Shown here: positions 37,482-47,131 of the stretch, piece after piece | Numbering within the stretch: position 1 is the first letter of the stretch | How the letters are laid out: every line of letters begins with the position of its first letter | NCBI RefSeq assembly: GCF_025998535.1 | Contig: NZ_AP024233.1 | Location: 3,124,001-3,188,000 of the forward strand | Direction of reading: 5' to 3' | Length of the DNA stretch: 64,000 bases | From: Desulfolithobacter dissulfuricans | GTDB taxonomy: Bacteria; Desulfobacterota; Desulfobulbia; Desulfobulbales; Desulfobulbaceae | Notes under the pieces: generated by a model | Database searches by the model: none | What the model saw: the letters and a program-made list of their open reading frames with translations, nothing else | Told to the model about the DNA's origin: nothing | Position numbers and translations under genes: made by a program

Positions 37482-37510
37482 AAGGTACCCTCTCTTGCTT
37501 AGAACGTCAA
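37482..37510 (-). promoter_or_regulatory. Promoter of the tRNA-Ser gene
   Basis: On the minus strand TTGACG (37505-37510), 17 bases, TACCTT (37482-37487). The predicted start is a few bases before the tRNA 5' end at 37469. Confidence 0.5.
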
Positions 37511-37586
37511 GACAGACCTGTCCCATTGACAGCCGGCCTGCAGCTGTTTACAATCCAGGTTCCCTCACCACCCAGGAGAGTCCCAC

Positions 37587-38099
37587 ATGATCACCCCGCA
37601 ACAACGTTATTTTTCCCGACACCTTTCCCTGGTTCTCGGCCTGGTGCTCCTGGCAGGATGCGCTGCCGTGCAGTCCGGACTGAGCACCCCCAAAGTCAGC
37701 CTGGCCGATCTCAGGATCCAGACCGTCCGCCCCCTGGAAACCGTTTTTCTTGTTGAGCTGCGGATCATGAACCCCAATGATTTTCCCCTGAGCATCGCCG
37801 GCATCACCTGTGATCTGGAGATCAACGGCCGCCATTTCGCCAGCGGCATCAGTGACGGCCAGATCCGGATTCCCGCCTTTGGCGCGGCAACGGTGCCGGT
37901 GACCGTGTACGCTTCCATGGTGGACGTCTTTTCCTCTGCCTTCAAAGCGCTCCAGGGTGTCAACCGCCCGGCACCCGAGGCCAGACCACTTCGGTATGTG
38001 CTCAAAGGCAAGGTGCGCCTGGCAGAAAGCCTGAACCTGTCCGTACCCTTCAGCACCGCAGGGGAAATCCCGCTGACCGATACCATGCACCGCCCCTGA
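37587..38099 (+). CDS. LEA14-like (WHy domain) lipoprotein
   Basis: A 170-residue predicted lipoprotein (lipobox LLAGC, Cys25). The rest is one LEA type 2/WHy domain: LADLRIQTVRPLETVFLVEL and IMNPNDFPLSIAGITCDLEI are typical, forming a beta-sandwich. Function in bacteria is unclear; such proteins are linked to desiccation and stress. AGGAGAG lies upstream of the ATG. Confidence 0.8.
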   Translation: MITPQQRYFSRHLSLVLGLVLLAGCAAVQSGLSTPKVSLADLRIQTVRPLETVFLVELRIMNPNDFPLSIAGITCDLEINGRHFASGISDGQIRIPAFGAATVPVTVYASMVDVFSSAFKALQGVNRPAPEARPLRYVLKGKVRLAESLNLSVPFSTAGEIPLTDTMHRP

Positions 38100-38279
38100 T
38101 CCACACCTCCGGGAGGTCGGGCCGGACACGGAGTGCAGGGCTGTGCCTCCGGATCAATTCAAGTCAAGTTGACACGGCAACATAAGGACATAATGTTTTT
38201 ATCACCAGGGATACCTTATGATGACGGTAGCGGTTCAAAGCCGCCTCAACGGTGAAAAACCAACAGGGGAGGGCAAGCC

Positions 38280-38849
38280 ATGCTGACAGAGAAACAGGGC
38301 CAGATCTTGCTGCGACTGGCCAGACAGACTATCATGGAGCGGCTCGGACTGCCGGTCCGGAAACCGGTGAGCGCGGATGAACTCAGTGATCCGGCCCTGC
38401 AGGAAAAACGCGGAGTCTTTGTCACCCTGAACAAACATGGTATGCTGCGGGGCTGTATCGGCAGCCTGGTGGGCACCGAACCCATTGTCGTGGGCGTGGA
38501 GCGTAATGCCATCAATGCGGCCTTTCATGATCCCCGATTTCCGCCGGTGACGGCCGACGAGGTGGATGAGCTGCAGATCGACATCTCGATCCTCTCCCAG
38601 CCCCGAGAACTGACCTATACCGACGGCAAGGACCTGATTCGCAAACTGCGGCCCGGCGTAGACGGGGTTATCATCCAGGGTGGGGGAGCCAGTGCCACGT
38701 TCCTGCCCCAGGTCTGGGAACAGCTGCCGGCCCCGGAGCTCTTTCTCACCCATCTCTGCCGCAAGGCAGGGCTGCCGGATAACGCCTGGATGAGTGGCGA
38801 GCTGACCGTGCTCACCTACCAGGTACAACATTTTGAAGAAAACCGGTAA
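38280..38849 (+). CDS. amrA: AMMECR1-domain protein
   Basis: A 189-residue AMMECR1-family protein with the signature LRGCIGS after GVFVTLNKHG, and the later block DISILSQPREL. Bacterial members are often found with Memo-like and radical SAM proteins (AmmeMemoRadiSam system), but those partners are not adjacent here. Ribosome site GGGGAGGG. The biochemical role is unknown. Confidence 0.85.
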   Translation: MLTEKQGQILLRLARQTIMERLGLPVRKPVSADELSDPALQEKRGVFVTLNKHGMLRGCIGSLVGTEPIVVGVERNAINAAFHDPRFPPVTADEVDELQIDISILSQPRELTYTDGKDLIRKLRPGVDGVIIQGGGASATFLPQVWEQLPAPELFLTHLCRKAGLPDNAWMSGELTVLTYQVQHFEENR

Positions 38850-38873
38850 GTACGGACCGGAACGGATCTGCTT

Positions 38874-39500
38874 ATGAAGGAAATTTTTCTCCCGCCCGAA
38901 CTCTCAAGTGAACTGGCCGATATCTACGCCAAAATGCAGGAAGGCTATGATGAAGTGGCCCGCCGCATAACCATGACCTGCACCGGTTGTCCGGACAACT
39001 GCTGCGATTCCTGGTTCCAGCACCACACCTACAGCGAGTGGGCCTACCTGTGGGAAGGCCTCCGGGCCGTGGACGATGACCTGCTGGAGCGTATCCTCAA
39101 ACGGGCGGAGGAATACGTCCGGGAAAGCAAAAAAATCCTCGCCCGGGGCGAACGTCCCCAGCTCATGTGCCCGCTCAACGAAAATGGATTGTGCGCCCTC
39201 TACGATCACCGGATGCTGATCTGCCGCATGCACGGAATCCCGGCAACCATGACCCGGCCCGACGGACAGCTCCTGCGCTTCCCGGGATGTTTCCGCTGCC
39301 AGGAAATCGTCGAAAAGCGGTATGAGGACGAAAATGAGGCTCCGGCCATGGACCGCACCCCGCTGCTCAGGCGGCTGGCCGCCCTGGAAAACGAGCTGCT
39401 CGGCAACCGCCGCCACCTCTACCCCAGGGTCAAGAAGACCATTGCCGAGATGATCGTTGAAGGACCACCCCGGATTCCCAAATCCCACTGCGAAAAATAG
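38874..39500 (+). CDS. CxxCxxCC-type metal-binding protein (YkgJ-like)
   Basis: A 208-residue protein with a Cys cluster CTGCPDNCCDSW, then CPLNENGLCALYDHR and CRMHGIP, the arrangement of the zinc/iron-chelating YkgJ family, and a further CFRC. A charged helical C-terminal region follows. It starts 25 bases after the AMMECR1 gene and is likely co-transcribed. No enzymatic role is known. Confidence 0.75.
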   Translation: MKEIFLPPELSSELADIYAKMQEGYDEVARRITMTCTGCPDNCCDSWFQHHTYSEWAYLWEGLRAVDDDLLERILKRAEEYVRESKKILARGERPQLMCPLNENGLCALYDHRMLICRMHGIPATMTRPDGQLLRFPGCFRCQEIVEKRYEDENEAPAMDRTPLLRRLAALENELLGNRRHLYPRVKKTIAEMIVEGPPRIPKSHCEK

Positions 39501-39550
39501 TCCGAAAATGGCCCTGGCGACCTTGTCCCCCCCACCCGTGAGGAATGCGC

Positions 39551-40534
39551 ATGCAGTCTCTTGTTGATATCCGTGAACAGCTGATCCACGGCCAGGAACT
39601 GGACCGGGAAACGGCCCGGCGCCTTGGCCACACTCCAGACCCGCAAGCCCTGCACCAGCTGGCCGATGATATACGCCGCCATTTCATGGGCAACCGGTTC
39701 CACCTCTGCTCCATCATCAACGCCCGCTCGGGCAACTGTTCCGAGGACTGCCGGTTCTGCGCCCAGTCGGCCCGCTACCGGACCGACATCCAGCGCTATG
39801 ACGTGGTAGCCATGGACACGGCCATGGAAATGGCCCTGGACAACGATGCCCACGGCGTGCACCGCATCTCGCTGGTCACCAGCGGCCGGAGCGTCAACGA
39901 CCCCGCCCTGGATCGGCTGGCCACCATCTACCAGGAGATGGCCCGCAGGACCTCCATGGACTTCTGCGCCTCCATGGGGCTCCTGGACAACCACAGGGCC
40001 CGCCGCCTGCGGGAAATGGGCGTAAGCCGCTACCACTGCAACCTGGAGGCGAACCGCGCCTTTTTCCCCACCGTCTGCACCACCCACAGCTGGGAAGAAA
40101 AGGTCGAAACCCTGCACCATGCCAGGGAGGCCGGCATGTCGCTGTGCTCCGGCGGTATCATCGGCATGGGCGAAACCATGGAAGACCGCATCGAGCTGGC
40201 CTTCGAGCTGCGCGAACTGGGGATCAAGTCCATTCCCATCAACATCCTGACACCCATTGCCGGCACCCCGTTCGCCAGCCTTGAGCCCCTGCCCCTTACA
40301 GAAGTGCTGACCACCATCGCTCTGTTCCGGCTGATCAACCCGAACGCGGTCATACGCATGGCCGGCGGCAGACAGCAGCTGGAGGAGGAACAGTACCGGT
40401 GCTTTACCGCCGGGGCCAACGGTGCCATTGTCGGCAACTACCTCACCACGGCCGGGCCCTCGATAAGCGACGACCTGGAGCGGCTCGAAGCGCTGGGATA
40501 TACCTTTGCAGAGCCCGCACCCAGTCCCCGGTGA
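39551..40534 (+). CDS. bioB: Biotin synthase
   Basis: Radical SAM enzyme inserting sulfur into dethiobiotin. The 327-residue product has the 4Fe-4S motif CSEDCRFC (Cys63, 67, 70) and the residues for the second cluster including CSGGIIGMGE. The second ATG at 39551, with GAGGA seven bases upstream, is the better start. It heads a run of genes ending with bioA; the rest of the biotin pathway (bioF, bioD, bioC) is not in the window. Confidence 0.95.
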   Translation: MQSLVDIREQLIHGQELDRETARRLGHTPDPQALHQLADDIRRHFMGNRFHLCSIINARSGNCSEDCRFCAQSARYRTDIQRYDVVAMDTAMEMALDNDAHGVHRISLVTSGRSVNDPALDRLATIYQEMARRTSMDFCASMGLLDNHRARRLREMGVSRYHCNLEANRAFFPTVCTTHSWEEKVETLHHAREAGMSLCSGGIIGMGETMEDRIELAFELRELGIKSIPINILTPIAGTPFASLEPLPLTEVLTTIALFRLINPNAVIRMAGGRQQLEEEQYRCFTAGANGAIVGNYLTTAGPSISDDLERLEALGYTFAEPAPSPR

Positions 40535-40544
40535 TCGGCAGTCC

Positions 40545-41171
40545 ATGAAAGTACTGACCGTTGCCGACCGGGAAATGCCCGAACTCCTGGAAAAACCTGA
40601 ACTCACCCGGGGCGTCCGGCTGATCCTCTCCTGCGGCGACCTGGCCCCGGAATACCTGGCCCGGCTCCGGAGCTTCATCAATGCGGATCTCTACTACGTG
40701 CCCGGCAACCATGATATCCGCTACCAGCAGTCCCCGCCCATGGGCTGCACGGACCTGTCGTGCAAAATAATCACCACCCACGGGCTGGCAATCCTGGGCT
40801 TACCCGGCTCACGCTGGTACAATGGCGGTGTACATCAGTACCATGAAAGCGAAATGCGCAGCATGATCCGGCGGATCTTCATCTCTCCGGCCAATTATTT
40901 CGCCCGCTGGAGGAAACCGCTCGACATTGTCTTTGCCCATGCGCCGCCCCGGCACATCCACGATGCCGAGGATCGCTGCCACCGGGGCTTTCGCTGCTTC
41001 AACACACTGATAAAAAAATACCGGCCCAGATACTTCATCCATGGCCACATCCATGCCCTGTTCGGCCGCAACGCCGACAGGATAACCGATGTCGGACCCA
41101 CCCGGGTCATCAACAGTTATGGTTACCATGTTTTCGAAATCGAGCCCGTCTCGCCTGAGCAGCCTGCTTGA
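40545..41171 (+). CDS. Calcineurin-like metallophosphoesterase
   Basis: A 208-residue phosphoesterase with metal ligands in SCGDLAPEYL, PGNHDIRY, FAHAPPR and HGHIHALFG. The first motif (usually GDxHG) is partly altered at the N-terminus (VADREMPEL). The substrate cannot be assigned. It lies ten bases after bioB and overlaps the next gene, so probably one transcript. Confidence 0.85.
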   Translation: MKVLTVADREMPELLEKPELTRGVRLILSCGDLAPEYLARLRSFINADLYYVPGNHDIRYQQSPPMGCTDLSCKIITTHGLAILGLPGSRWYNGGVHQYHESEMRSMIRRIFISPANYFARWRKPLDIVFAHAPPRHIHDAEDRCHRGFRCFNTLIKKYRPRYFIHGHIHALFGRNADRITDVGPTRVINSYGYHVFEIEPVSPEQPA

Positions 41172-42261
41172 CTGCTTCAAAAAAGGGATAGGAGCCGGAC
41201 AACCGTCCCGGGAAGCCACTGATGGCCCCAAACGGTTCAACGAGGTATGCGAGGCCGAACAGGCCCATGAGAGTGTGGATCGGGGCACCTCCCAGGTCGA
41301 GGTGGCCCGCATCGTGGGCACGGTAGGCCGCTACCAGGACTTTGATGCCACGTTCAAGCTCAAGGACCGCGACGGCAACGCCCGCTACCAGGCCATCCTC
41401 CGGGCCATGCGCGACGGCAAGCCCATGCCGCCGGTGGCCCTGTACCTGATCAAGGACGAGTACTACATCCTGGACGGGCACCACCGGGTCATGGCGGCCC
41501 GGGAACTGGGACGCGACCGGATCAGCGCCCGCATCGTCGAGCTCCTGCCCTCCAGCGAGACCATCGACAACAAGCTCTACCTGGAGAAGATAGAATTCCG
41601 GGACAAGGCCGGACTCATCGATTCCATCCAGCTCACCGAACCGGGCCAGTACCACCACCTGGAAAAGCAGATCTGCCGCCACCAGCAGTTTCTTATCCAG
41701 GAAAAGGGCCAGGAGTACACCTACCAGCAGGCTGCCGCCGACTGGTACCAGACCATTTACCAACCCCTGGCCGCCCTGATCAGAAAGAGCGGCCTGGCCA
41801 AGTCCTTTCCCGGCCGGACCGTGGACGATCTCTATCTCTACATCTCGGTCCAGCAATGGGAAAAAGGCGCGGCCCGACATTACGGCATCGGGATCGACAG
41901 ACTGATCCCCCGTGACATGGAGGCATTCCGGAAAAAAATGGCTGACCTGAAAAAAAACGAATACCCGGACATGAAGTACAGGATCACCTTCTTCGTGCTC
42001 CTCAACGTGGATGGCAGACAGGAGCGGCGGATCATCGACCGGCTCATGGCCATCGACGAAGTGAGCGAAGTCCACTCGGTGCACGGCGCCATCGATCTCA
42101 TCATCAAGGTGACCCTGGAACGGGACCTGCTCTCCTCGGATGCGGAACTGATCTCCCAGTTCACCCACACCAACATCCGCACCCTCAAGGGCGTCCACTC
42201 CTCCCAGACCCTGATCCCCGGCATCTCCAGAATCAAGGGCCAGGACACCCTGGCCCCATGA
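41089..42261 (+). CDS. ParB/sulfiredoxin-like domain fused to a RAM (AsnC-type) domain
   Basis: A protein of up to 390 residues. Residues about 70-150 form a ParB/Srx-like domain with [20 protein letters not shown], the nucleotide-binding DGHHR motif. A helical middle region (about 160-290) has no family I know. The last 90 residues match the small-molecule-binding RAM domain of Lrp/AsnC proteins ([17 protein letters not shown]). There is no helix-turn-helix, so it is not a typical regulator. The start at 41089 has AGGA six bases upstream but overlaps the previous gene by 83 bases; ATGs at 41119 and 41128 are alternatives. It overlaps bioA by four bases. Confidence 0.8.
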   Translation: MSDPPGSSTVMVTMFSKSSPSRLSSLLDCFKKGIGAGQPSREATDGPKRFNEVCEAEQAHESVDRGTSQVEVARIVGTVGRYQDFDATFKLKDRDGNARYQAILRAMRDGKPMPPVALYLIKDEYYILDGHHRVMAARELGRDRISARIVELLPSSETIDNKLYLEKIEFRDKAGLIDSIQLTEPGQYHHLEKQICRHQQFLIQEKGQEYTYQQAAADWYQTIYQPLAALIRKSGLAKSFPGRTVDDLYLYISVQQWEKGAARHYGIGIDRLIPRDMEAFRKKMADLKKNEYPDMKYRITFFVLLNVDGRQERRIIDRLMAIDEVSEVHSVHGAIDLIIKVTLERDLLSSDAELISQFTHTNIRTLKGVHSSQTLIPGISRIKGQDTLAP

Positions 42262-43589
42262 CCTCCATGCCCTGCAGTCCGGTAGAAAGAATGGACCAGG
42301 AACAGCTGCTGGCGTTCGACCGTAACCATATCTGGCACCCCTACACCTCCATGACCGATCCACTGCCGGTTTACCCGGTCCGCTCGGCCTCCGGGGTCCG
42401 GCTGCGCCTGGCCGACGGCAGGGAACTGATCGACGGCATGTCGTCCTGGTGGGCCGCCATCCATGGCTACAGCCACCCGGTACTCATCCAGGCCCTCCGG
42501 GAGCAGGCCGACGAGATGGCCCACGTGATGTTCGGCGGCCTGACCCATGAACCGGCCGTGGCCCTGAGCGAGCGGTTGGTCCGGATCACCCCGGCCCCCC
42601 TGGACCGGGTCTTTCTCTGCGACTCCGGCTCGGTGAGCGTGGAGGTGGCCCTCAAGATGGCGCTCCAGTACCAGCATGGCCGCGGCTGCCCGGAAAAACA
42701 CCGGATGCTGACCATCCGCGGCGGCTATCACGGTGACACCTTCCACGCCATGTCGGTCTGCGACCCGGTGACCGGCATGCACACCATCTTCTCCCATGCC
42801 CTGCCCCGCCAGCTCTTCGCCCCCCGGCCCATGTGCCGTTTCACCGACCCCTGGGACCCGGAGGACATCGTCGAGACCGTGCGCCTGGTGGAAACCCACC
42901 ACCGGGAAATGGCGGCGGTGATCGTCGAGCCGGTGGTCCAGGGCGCGGGCGGAATGTGGTTCTATCATCCGCAGTATCTCAAAGAGCTGCGGGCCCTGTG
43001 CGATCAGTTCGATCTGTTGCTCATCTTCGATGAAATCGCCACCGGCTTTGGCCGGACCGGCAAACTCTTTGCCATGGAACACGCGGCCATCGTCCCGGAC
43101 ATCCTCTGCCTCGGCAAGGCCCTGACCGGCGGCACCATGACCCTGGCCGCAACCCTGACCACCGGTGAGGTGGCCGAGACCATCTCCAATGCCAGCCCCG
43201 GCGTGTTCATGCACGGCCCCACCTTCATGGGCAATCCCCTGGCCTGCCGGGTGGCCGCCGCCTCCATCGACCTGCTGCTCGATACCCCCTGGGAAGAGAA
43301 AATCCAGGCCATGGAAGAACAGATGCGAGCCGAACTGGCCCCGGCCGCTGATCTGCCCGGAGTCGCCGATGTCCGTGTCCTGGGCGGGATCGGGGTGGTG
43401 GAGATGGATGAGGCCGTGGACGTTGCCGTCCTCCAGAAGTTGTACGTGAAAGATGGAGTCTGGATCCGTCCCTTTGGCCGCCTCATCTACCTCATGCCGC
43501 CCTATATCATCGAGCCGGAGGACCTGCGACGCCTGACCACGGCCCTGGTCCGGAGCGTCGAATATCTTCACCACCGACAGGATGGGTGA
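42258..43589 (+). CDS. bioA: Adenosylmethionine-8-amino-7-oxononanoate aminotransferase
   Basis: Transfers an amino group from S-adenosylmethionine in biotin synthesis. The 443-residue fold-type I aminotransferase has [30 protein letters not shown] and the PLP lysine (K287) in CLGKALTGG. The ATG overlaps the preceding stop (ATGA), tying it to the bioB transcript. Confidence 0.95.
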   Translation: MTSMPCSPVERMDQEQLLAFDRNHIWHPYTSMTDPLPVYPVRSASGVRLRLADGRELIDGMSSWWAAIHGYSHPVLIQALREQADEMAHVMFGGLTHEPAVALSERLVRITPAPLDRVFLCDSGSVSVEVALKMALQYQHGRGCPEKHRMLTIRGGYHGDTFHAMSVCDPVTGMHTIFSHALPRQLFAPRPMCRFTDPWDPEDIVETVRLVETHHREMAAVIVEPVVQGAGGMWFYHPQYLKELRALCDQFDLLLIFDEIATGFGRTGKLFAMEHAAIVPDILCLGKALTGGTMTLAATLTTGEVAETISNASPGVFMHGPTFMGNPLACRVAAASIDLLLDTPWEEKIQAMEEQMRAELAPAADLPGVADVRVLGGIGVVEMDEAVDVAVLQKLYVKDGVWIRPFGRLIYLMPPYIIEPEDLRRLTTALVRSVEYLHHRQDG

Positions 43590-43592
43590 CCA

Positions 43593-44696
43593 ATGAACCG
43601 AGAACTCGTCAACAAAACCGTACTCCTGGCCCTGGTTCTCACCATCTCCGGCCTCTTTCTCAACATGATCAGCCAGTTCCTGATGCCCATCTTCCTGGCC
43701 GGCCTGTTTTCCGCCCTGGCATCCCCCATGTACCACTGGCTGGAAGACCGGCTGGGCGGCCGCTCCAGGCTGGCCTCCATACTGACCATCCTCGGTATCG
43801 TCTGCCTGATCCTTCTGCCGCTGGGAGCGCTGCTCGGGGTGGTGGTCACCCAGGCCATCCACGTGGGCCAGTCGGTGACCCCGTGGGTCCAATCCTTCCT
43901 CCAGGAGCCCTCGGCGCTTTCCCACTACCTGGAACGCCTCCCCTATTACGAGGAATTTCTTCCCTACCGGGACCTGATCATCCAGAAAGGCGGCGAACTG
44001 GTGGGCCACGTGTCCACCTTTCTGGTCAACTCCCTGTCCTCGGCCACCCGGCTGACGGTCAACGCGGTGGTCATGACCATCATCATGCTCTATGTGATGT
44101 TCTACTTTTTAAGCGACGGCTACCTGCTGCTGGAAAAGATCCTCTATGCCCTGCCCCTGGAGGACCATGACGAAAAACGACTCCTTGAACGTTTCACCTC
44201 GGTGACCAGGGCCACCATCAAATCCACCATGATCATCGGCCTCATCCAGGGGGTCATCTGCGGCATTGGCTTTCACCTGGCCGGGATCCCCAGTCCAGTC
44301 TTCTGGGGCACGGTCATGGCTGTCCTGTCCATCATTCCGGCGGTGGGCACGTCCCTGGTCTGGGGTCCGGCGGTGGTCTTCCTGGGCCTGGCCGGCGACT
44401 GGACCGGGGTCGCCATCCTGGTCATTACCTGCGGCGTGGTCTCCGGCAACATCGACAACCTGCTCCGGCCAAGACTTGTGGGCAAGGACACAGAGATGCA
44501 CGACCTGCTGGTCCTGTTCGGCACCCTTGGCGGAATCGCCATGTTCGGCCTGCTGGGCATTATCATCGGCCCGATTATTGCCGCGCTCTTTGTCACCATC
44601 TGGGAGATTTACGCCGACTCGTTCAAAGACTACCTGCCCGAGGTCAAATCCATCCTCGGCGAGCGAAAAGGCCGCCCCGGAGATGACGACCGCTGA
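43593..44696 (+). CDS. AI-2E family (PerM-like) membrane transporter
   Basis: A 367-residue integral membrane protein of the AI-2E/PerM family with eight or so helices and the C-terminal family pattern SIIPAVGTSLVWGPAV and VGKDTEMHDLLVLFG. Members include an autoinducer exporter and cation antiporters; the substrate here is unknown. It starts four bases after bioA. Confidence 0.88.
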   Translation: MNRELVNKTVLLALVLTISGLFLNMISQFLMPIFLAGLFSALASPMYHWLEDRLGGRSRLASILTILGIVCLILLPLGALLGVVVTQAIHVGQSVTPWVQSFLQEPSALSHYLERLPYYEEFLPYRDLIIQKGGELVGHVSTFLVNSLSSATRLTVNAVVMTIIMLYVMFYFLSDGYLLLEKILYALPLEDHDEKRLLERFTSVTRATIKSTMIIGLIQGVICGIGFHLAGIPSPVFWGTVMAVLSIIPAVGTSLVWGPAVVFLGLAGDWTGVAILVITCGVVSGNIDNLLRPRLVGKDTEMHDLLVLFGTLGGIAMFGLLGIIIGPIIAALFVTIWEIYADSFKDYLPEVKSILGERKGRPGDDDR

Positions 44697-44819
44697 CATC
44701 CCGAAACCGCCCCCGCCAGGTCAGGTCCCCAGGGAACGCTGCTCTTTCGAGTTGTCCGTTTTCTCTCCCGCCGGCAACGATTATTGCACACTCCTGCCTG
44801 TTTTTGCGTTTTTTCCTAA

Positions 44820-44994
44820 CCCGCATATTTCACAATGATCGTGGCGAAAGGCCTGAAAACGCAGTGAATGCAAGGAACAGCTTCAAAAAGAGCCGCAGAC
44901 ATATTGAAATATTTCGAGGACTCTTTTTGAAGCTGTGACGCAGCAGGCGAGGTGTTTTCAGGCCTTGCAGTAGATCGCTTGTGAAATATGCGGG
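44820..44994. repeat. 175-bp near-palindromic element
   Basis: The ends CCCGCATATTTCACAA (44820-44835) and its exact complement (44979-44994) are inverted. Further in, AGGCCTGAAAAC (44849-44860) pairs with 44954-44965 and AGCTTCAAAAAGAG (44879-44892) with 44921-44934. The whole piece can fold into one long hairpin or cruciform. It contains no gene. It fills most of the 408-base gap between the transporter and the next gene; a MITE or the relic of an insertion sequence is likely. The remaining flanks show nothing clear. Confidence 0.75.
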
Positions 44995-45104
44995 CTAAAC
45001 ATTTCTCCTTGGCCATCCGATCAGATCGATAAGGAATATACCGTCACGGAGGACGGTTATTTCACAGGTTCACCGTTTCACCATTCGACCAGGGAGGGTC
45101 CGCC

Positions 45105-46190
45105 ATGATCATCACCGATTCCGCTATTCTCATGTCCAGTTCCCGTACCGCTGTAGAGCGCGATAAAGAAGAGGAGTCCCTTGTGTACTGGAAAAAGGGA
45201 CGGGATTCAGAGCGACTTCAGCATCATGGAGGGGAAGGAAAATTAAAAAAACTTGCCGAAAAAATTACTGAAAACGAGGCGGTCCAGGTAAAGATTTCCC
45301 AGGAGGCCAGGCATCGGAAAGCGGTCAGGGGCGAGGCCGGGTCGCTGGACCCTGAAGACCGGTCCATGTATGACCTCAAAACCCAGCTTCTCAAGGCCCT
45401 GATAGAACGGCTAACCGGTCGAGAAATCAAAATTTACGAGCCTGGCAACCTGGTATCTGAAGGTGAGGTTCCAGATGATGTCCCGGCTGCCGTGCCTGAA
45501 GAAGACGCGGCAATGGCGTCGGAAGGATGGGGCCTGGAATACCAGTACCTGCAGTCCCACTATGAATATGAATCCACCAGCTTCACTGCCTCCGGAACAA
45601 TCAGGACCGCGGACGGCCAGGAAATCAGCTTTGATCTGAGCCTGAACATGAGCCGCGAGTTCTACAGTGAACAGTCCCTGTCCATCAAGGCAGGAGACGC
45701 GCTCAAGGATCCACTGGTAATCAACTTCAGCGGTACGGCAGCCCAGCTTACCCAGACCAGCTTCCAGTTTGATCTGGATATGGATGGCAGCGAGGACCAG
45801 CTCCGTTTTGTCGGCCCGGGATCCGGTTTTCTGGCGCTCGATCGCAACAATGACGGGATCATTACTGATGGATCGGAACTGTTTGGCGCCCGTACCGGCG
45901 ATGGGTTTAACGAACTGGCCGCGTTTGATGAGGATGGCAACGGCTGGATTGATGAAAACGATGTCATCTACTCCCGCCTGCGTATCTGGAGTCAGACCAT
46001 GTCCGGAGAGCGGCAGCTCTTTGCCCTGGGCGCAAAAAACATTGGCGCCATCTACCTTGGCCACGAGACTACTCCCTTTACCCTCAAGGACGAAAACAAC
46101 GAGACCCAGGGTCAGATCAGAAGCACTGGTGTCTTTCTCGGCAATGACGGTCAGGTCGGAACCGTTCAGCAACTGGATATGAAAATCTGA
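45105..46190 (+). CDS. Protein with EF-hand/VCBS-like calcium-binding segment
   Basis: A 361-residue protein preceded by a strong GGAGGG site. The N-terminal 130 residues are charged and probably helical or disordered. A beta-rich middle (about 135-240) leads into LDRNNDGIITDGSELFG and FDEDGNGWIDENDVIYSRL, Dx[DN]xDG loops seen in large secreted calcium-binding repeat proteins. There is no signal peptide, and no RTX repeats or secretion genes adjacent. Export and function are unknown. Confidence 0.75.
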   Translation: MIITDSAILMSSSRTAVERDKEEESLVYWKKGRDSERLQHHGGEGKLKKLAEKITENEAVQVKISQEARHRKAVRGEAGSLDPEDRSMYDLKTQLLKALIERLTGREIKIYEPGNLVSEGEVPDDVPAAVPEEDAAMASEGWGLEYQYLQSHYEYESTSFTASGTIRTADGQEISFDLSLNMSREFYSEQSLSIKAGDALKDPLVINFSGTAAQLTQTSFQFDLDMDGSEDQLRFVGPGSGFLALDRNNDGIITDGSELFGARTGDGFNELAAFDEDGNGWIDENDVIYSRLRIWSQTMSGERQLFALGAKNIGAIYLGHETTPFTLKDENNETQGQIRSTGVFLGNDGQVGTVQQLDMKI

Positions 46191-46313
46191 GAACAGGCCC
46201 GAAGCGCCGCCCATCATCCGGGACACCGCCGGGAAGCGTAGAGCGGCCTGGTCCCGAAGCCAGGAACCTGAAACGCCCGGGCGTTCCCATGTTCAGCGGC
46301 TGCCGGGGAGATG

Positions 46314-46811
46314 CTACTGGCTGAGCTGTTTGAAATTTTCGTCGGTTATTTCCGGGACACCGAAGTTCTTGAAAACCACCCGGCCACTTTTGTCCGTGAC
46401 GATGATGGTCGGTACGCCCTGTACCCCGTACTGTCTCGAAATCGTCCCCTGCTTGTCAAAGAGTACCGGGTAGTTCATACCGGTGGATTCCATGAAAGCA
46501 CGGGCCCGTTCCGGGGAATCGTTGAACCCCACGTTTATCCCGAGAAAATACATTCCCCGGGACCCGTATTTCTCCTGGAGCTCGTTGACCCTGGGCACTT
46601 CCCGTTTGCAGTTGGGACACCAGGAGGCCCAGAATATCAGCATGATCGGCTGTTTGCCGATTACCTGGCCCAGATCCACCTGACGGCCGTTCATGTCGGT
46701 GCCGGTAAAGGGCGCAACGGTATCGCCCACCTTGATCGCCCCGCTGGCCGTCAATGGCAGCAACAGGAAACAGAGAGAAAGAAAAAGAAAAGGTATGGAT
46801 CGTCTAAGCAT
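46314..46811 (-). CDS. TlpA/ResA-type periplasmic thioredoxin
   Basis: A 165-residue exported thioredoxin-fold protein. The signal peptide (FLFLSLCFLLLPLTASGA) is followed by the AhpC/TSA-Redoxin fold with WCPNC active site and the cis-Pro region GVPTIIV. Such proteins reduce apocytochrome or other periplasmic disulfides, taking electrons from CcdA. The ccdA gene lies upstream in the same direction but is separated by a transposable element; without that element the two would be about 50 bases apart. GGAGG precedes the ATG. Confidence 0.9.
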   Translation of the reverse strand: MLRRSIPFLFLSLCFLLLPLTASGAIKVGDTVAPFTGTDMNGRQVDLGQVIGKQPIMLIFWASWCPNCKREVPRVNELQEKYGSRGMYFLGINVGFNDSPERARAFMESTGMNYPVLFDKQGTISRQYGVQGVPTIIVTDKSGRVVFKNFGVPEITDENFKQLSQ

Positions 46812-46896
46812 CTGGTCCTCCGTTAGAAAAAAAAATATGTGATTACCATCAAAGCTCAGCTGTCACCGACAGGAGGGATAACATCGCTTCTTCTCT

Positions 46897-47131
46897 CTAC
46901 CTGTGGAACAACTCGTGATCACCGCTTCCATGAGAAGGCTTGTCAAGAAAAGTTCGACGTGGCGAACCATTTTTTTTATAAATCCCTGTAACGTCAGGCT
47001 TCCATTCGCATTCATATAAAGAGCTCAGCCATAAGCTCGATGCATCGTACAATCCGTCGTGGAAGCTGCAACCTCCGCGGCGGTCTTTGAATATGTCACT
47101 GGCTGATGACGGACCGAGCGGTGTCACGCAG
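46897..47131 (-). pseudogene. 3' fragment of a frame interrupted by the IS110 element
   Basis: Read on the minus strand, 77 codons ending in TAG at 46897 follow in phase from the shared CTGCGTGACACCGC at the IS boundary. Joined to the 5' fragment at 48401-48554 it gives an unbroken frame of 124 codons. The product is not recognised. No ribosome site is seen, so it may not be a gene. Confidence 0.35.
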
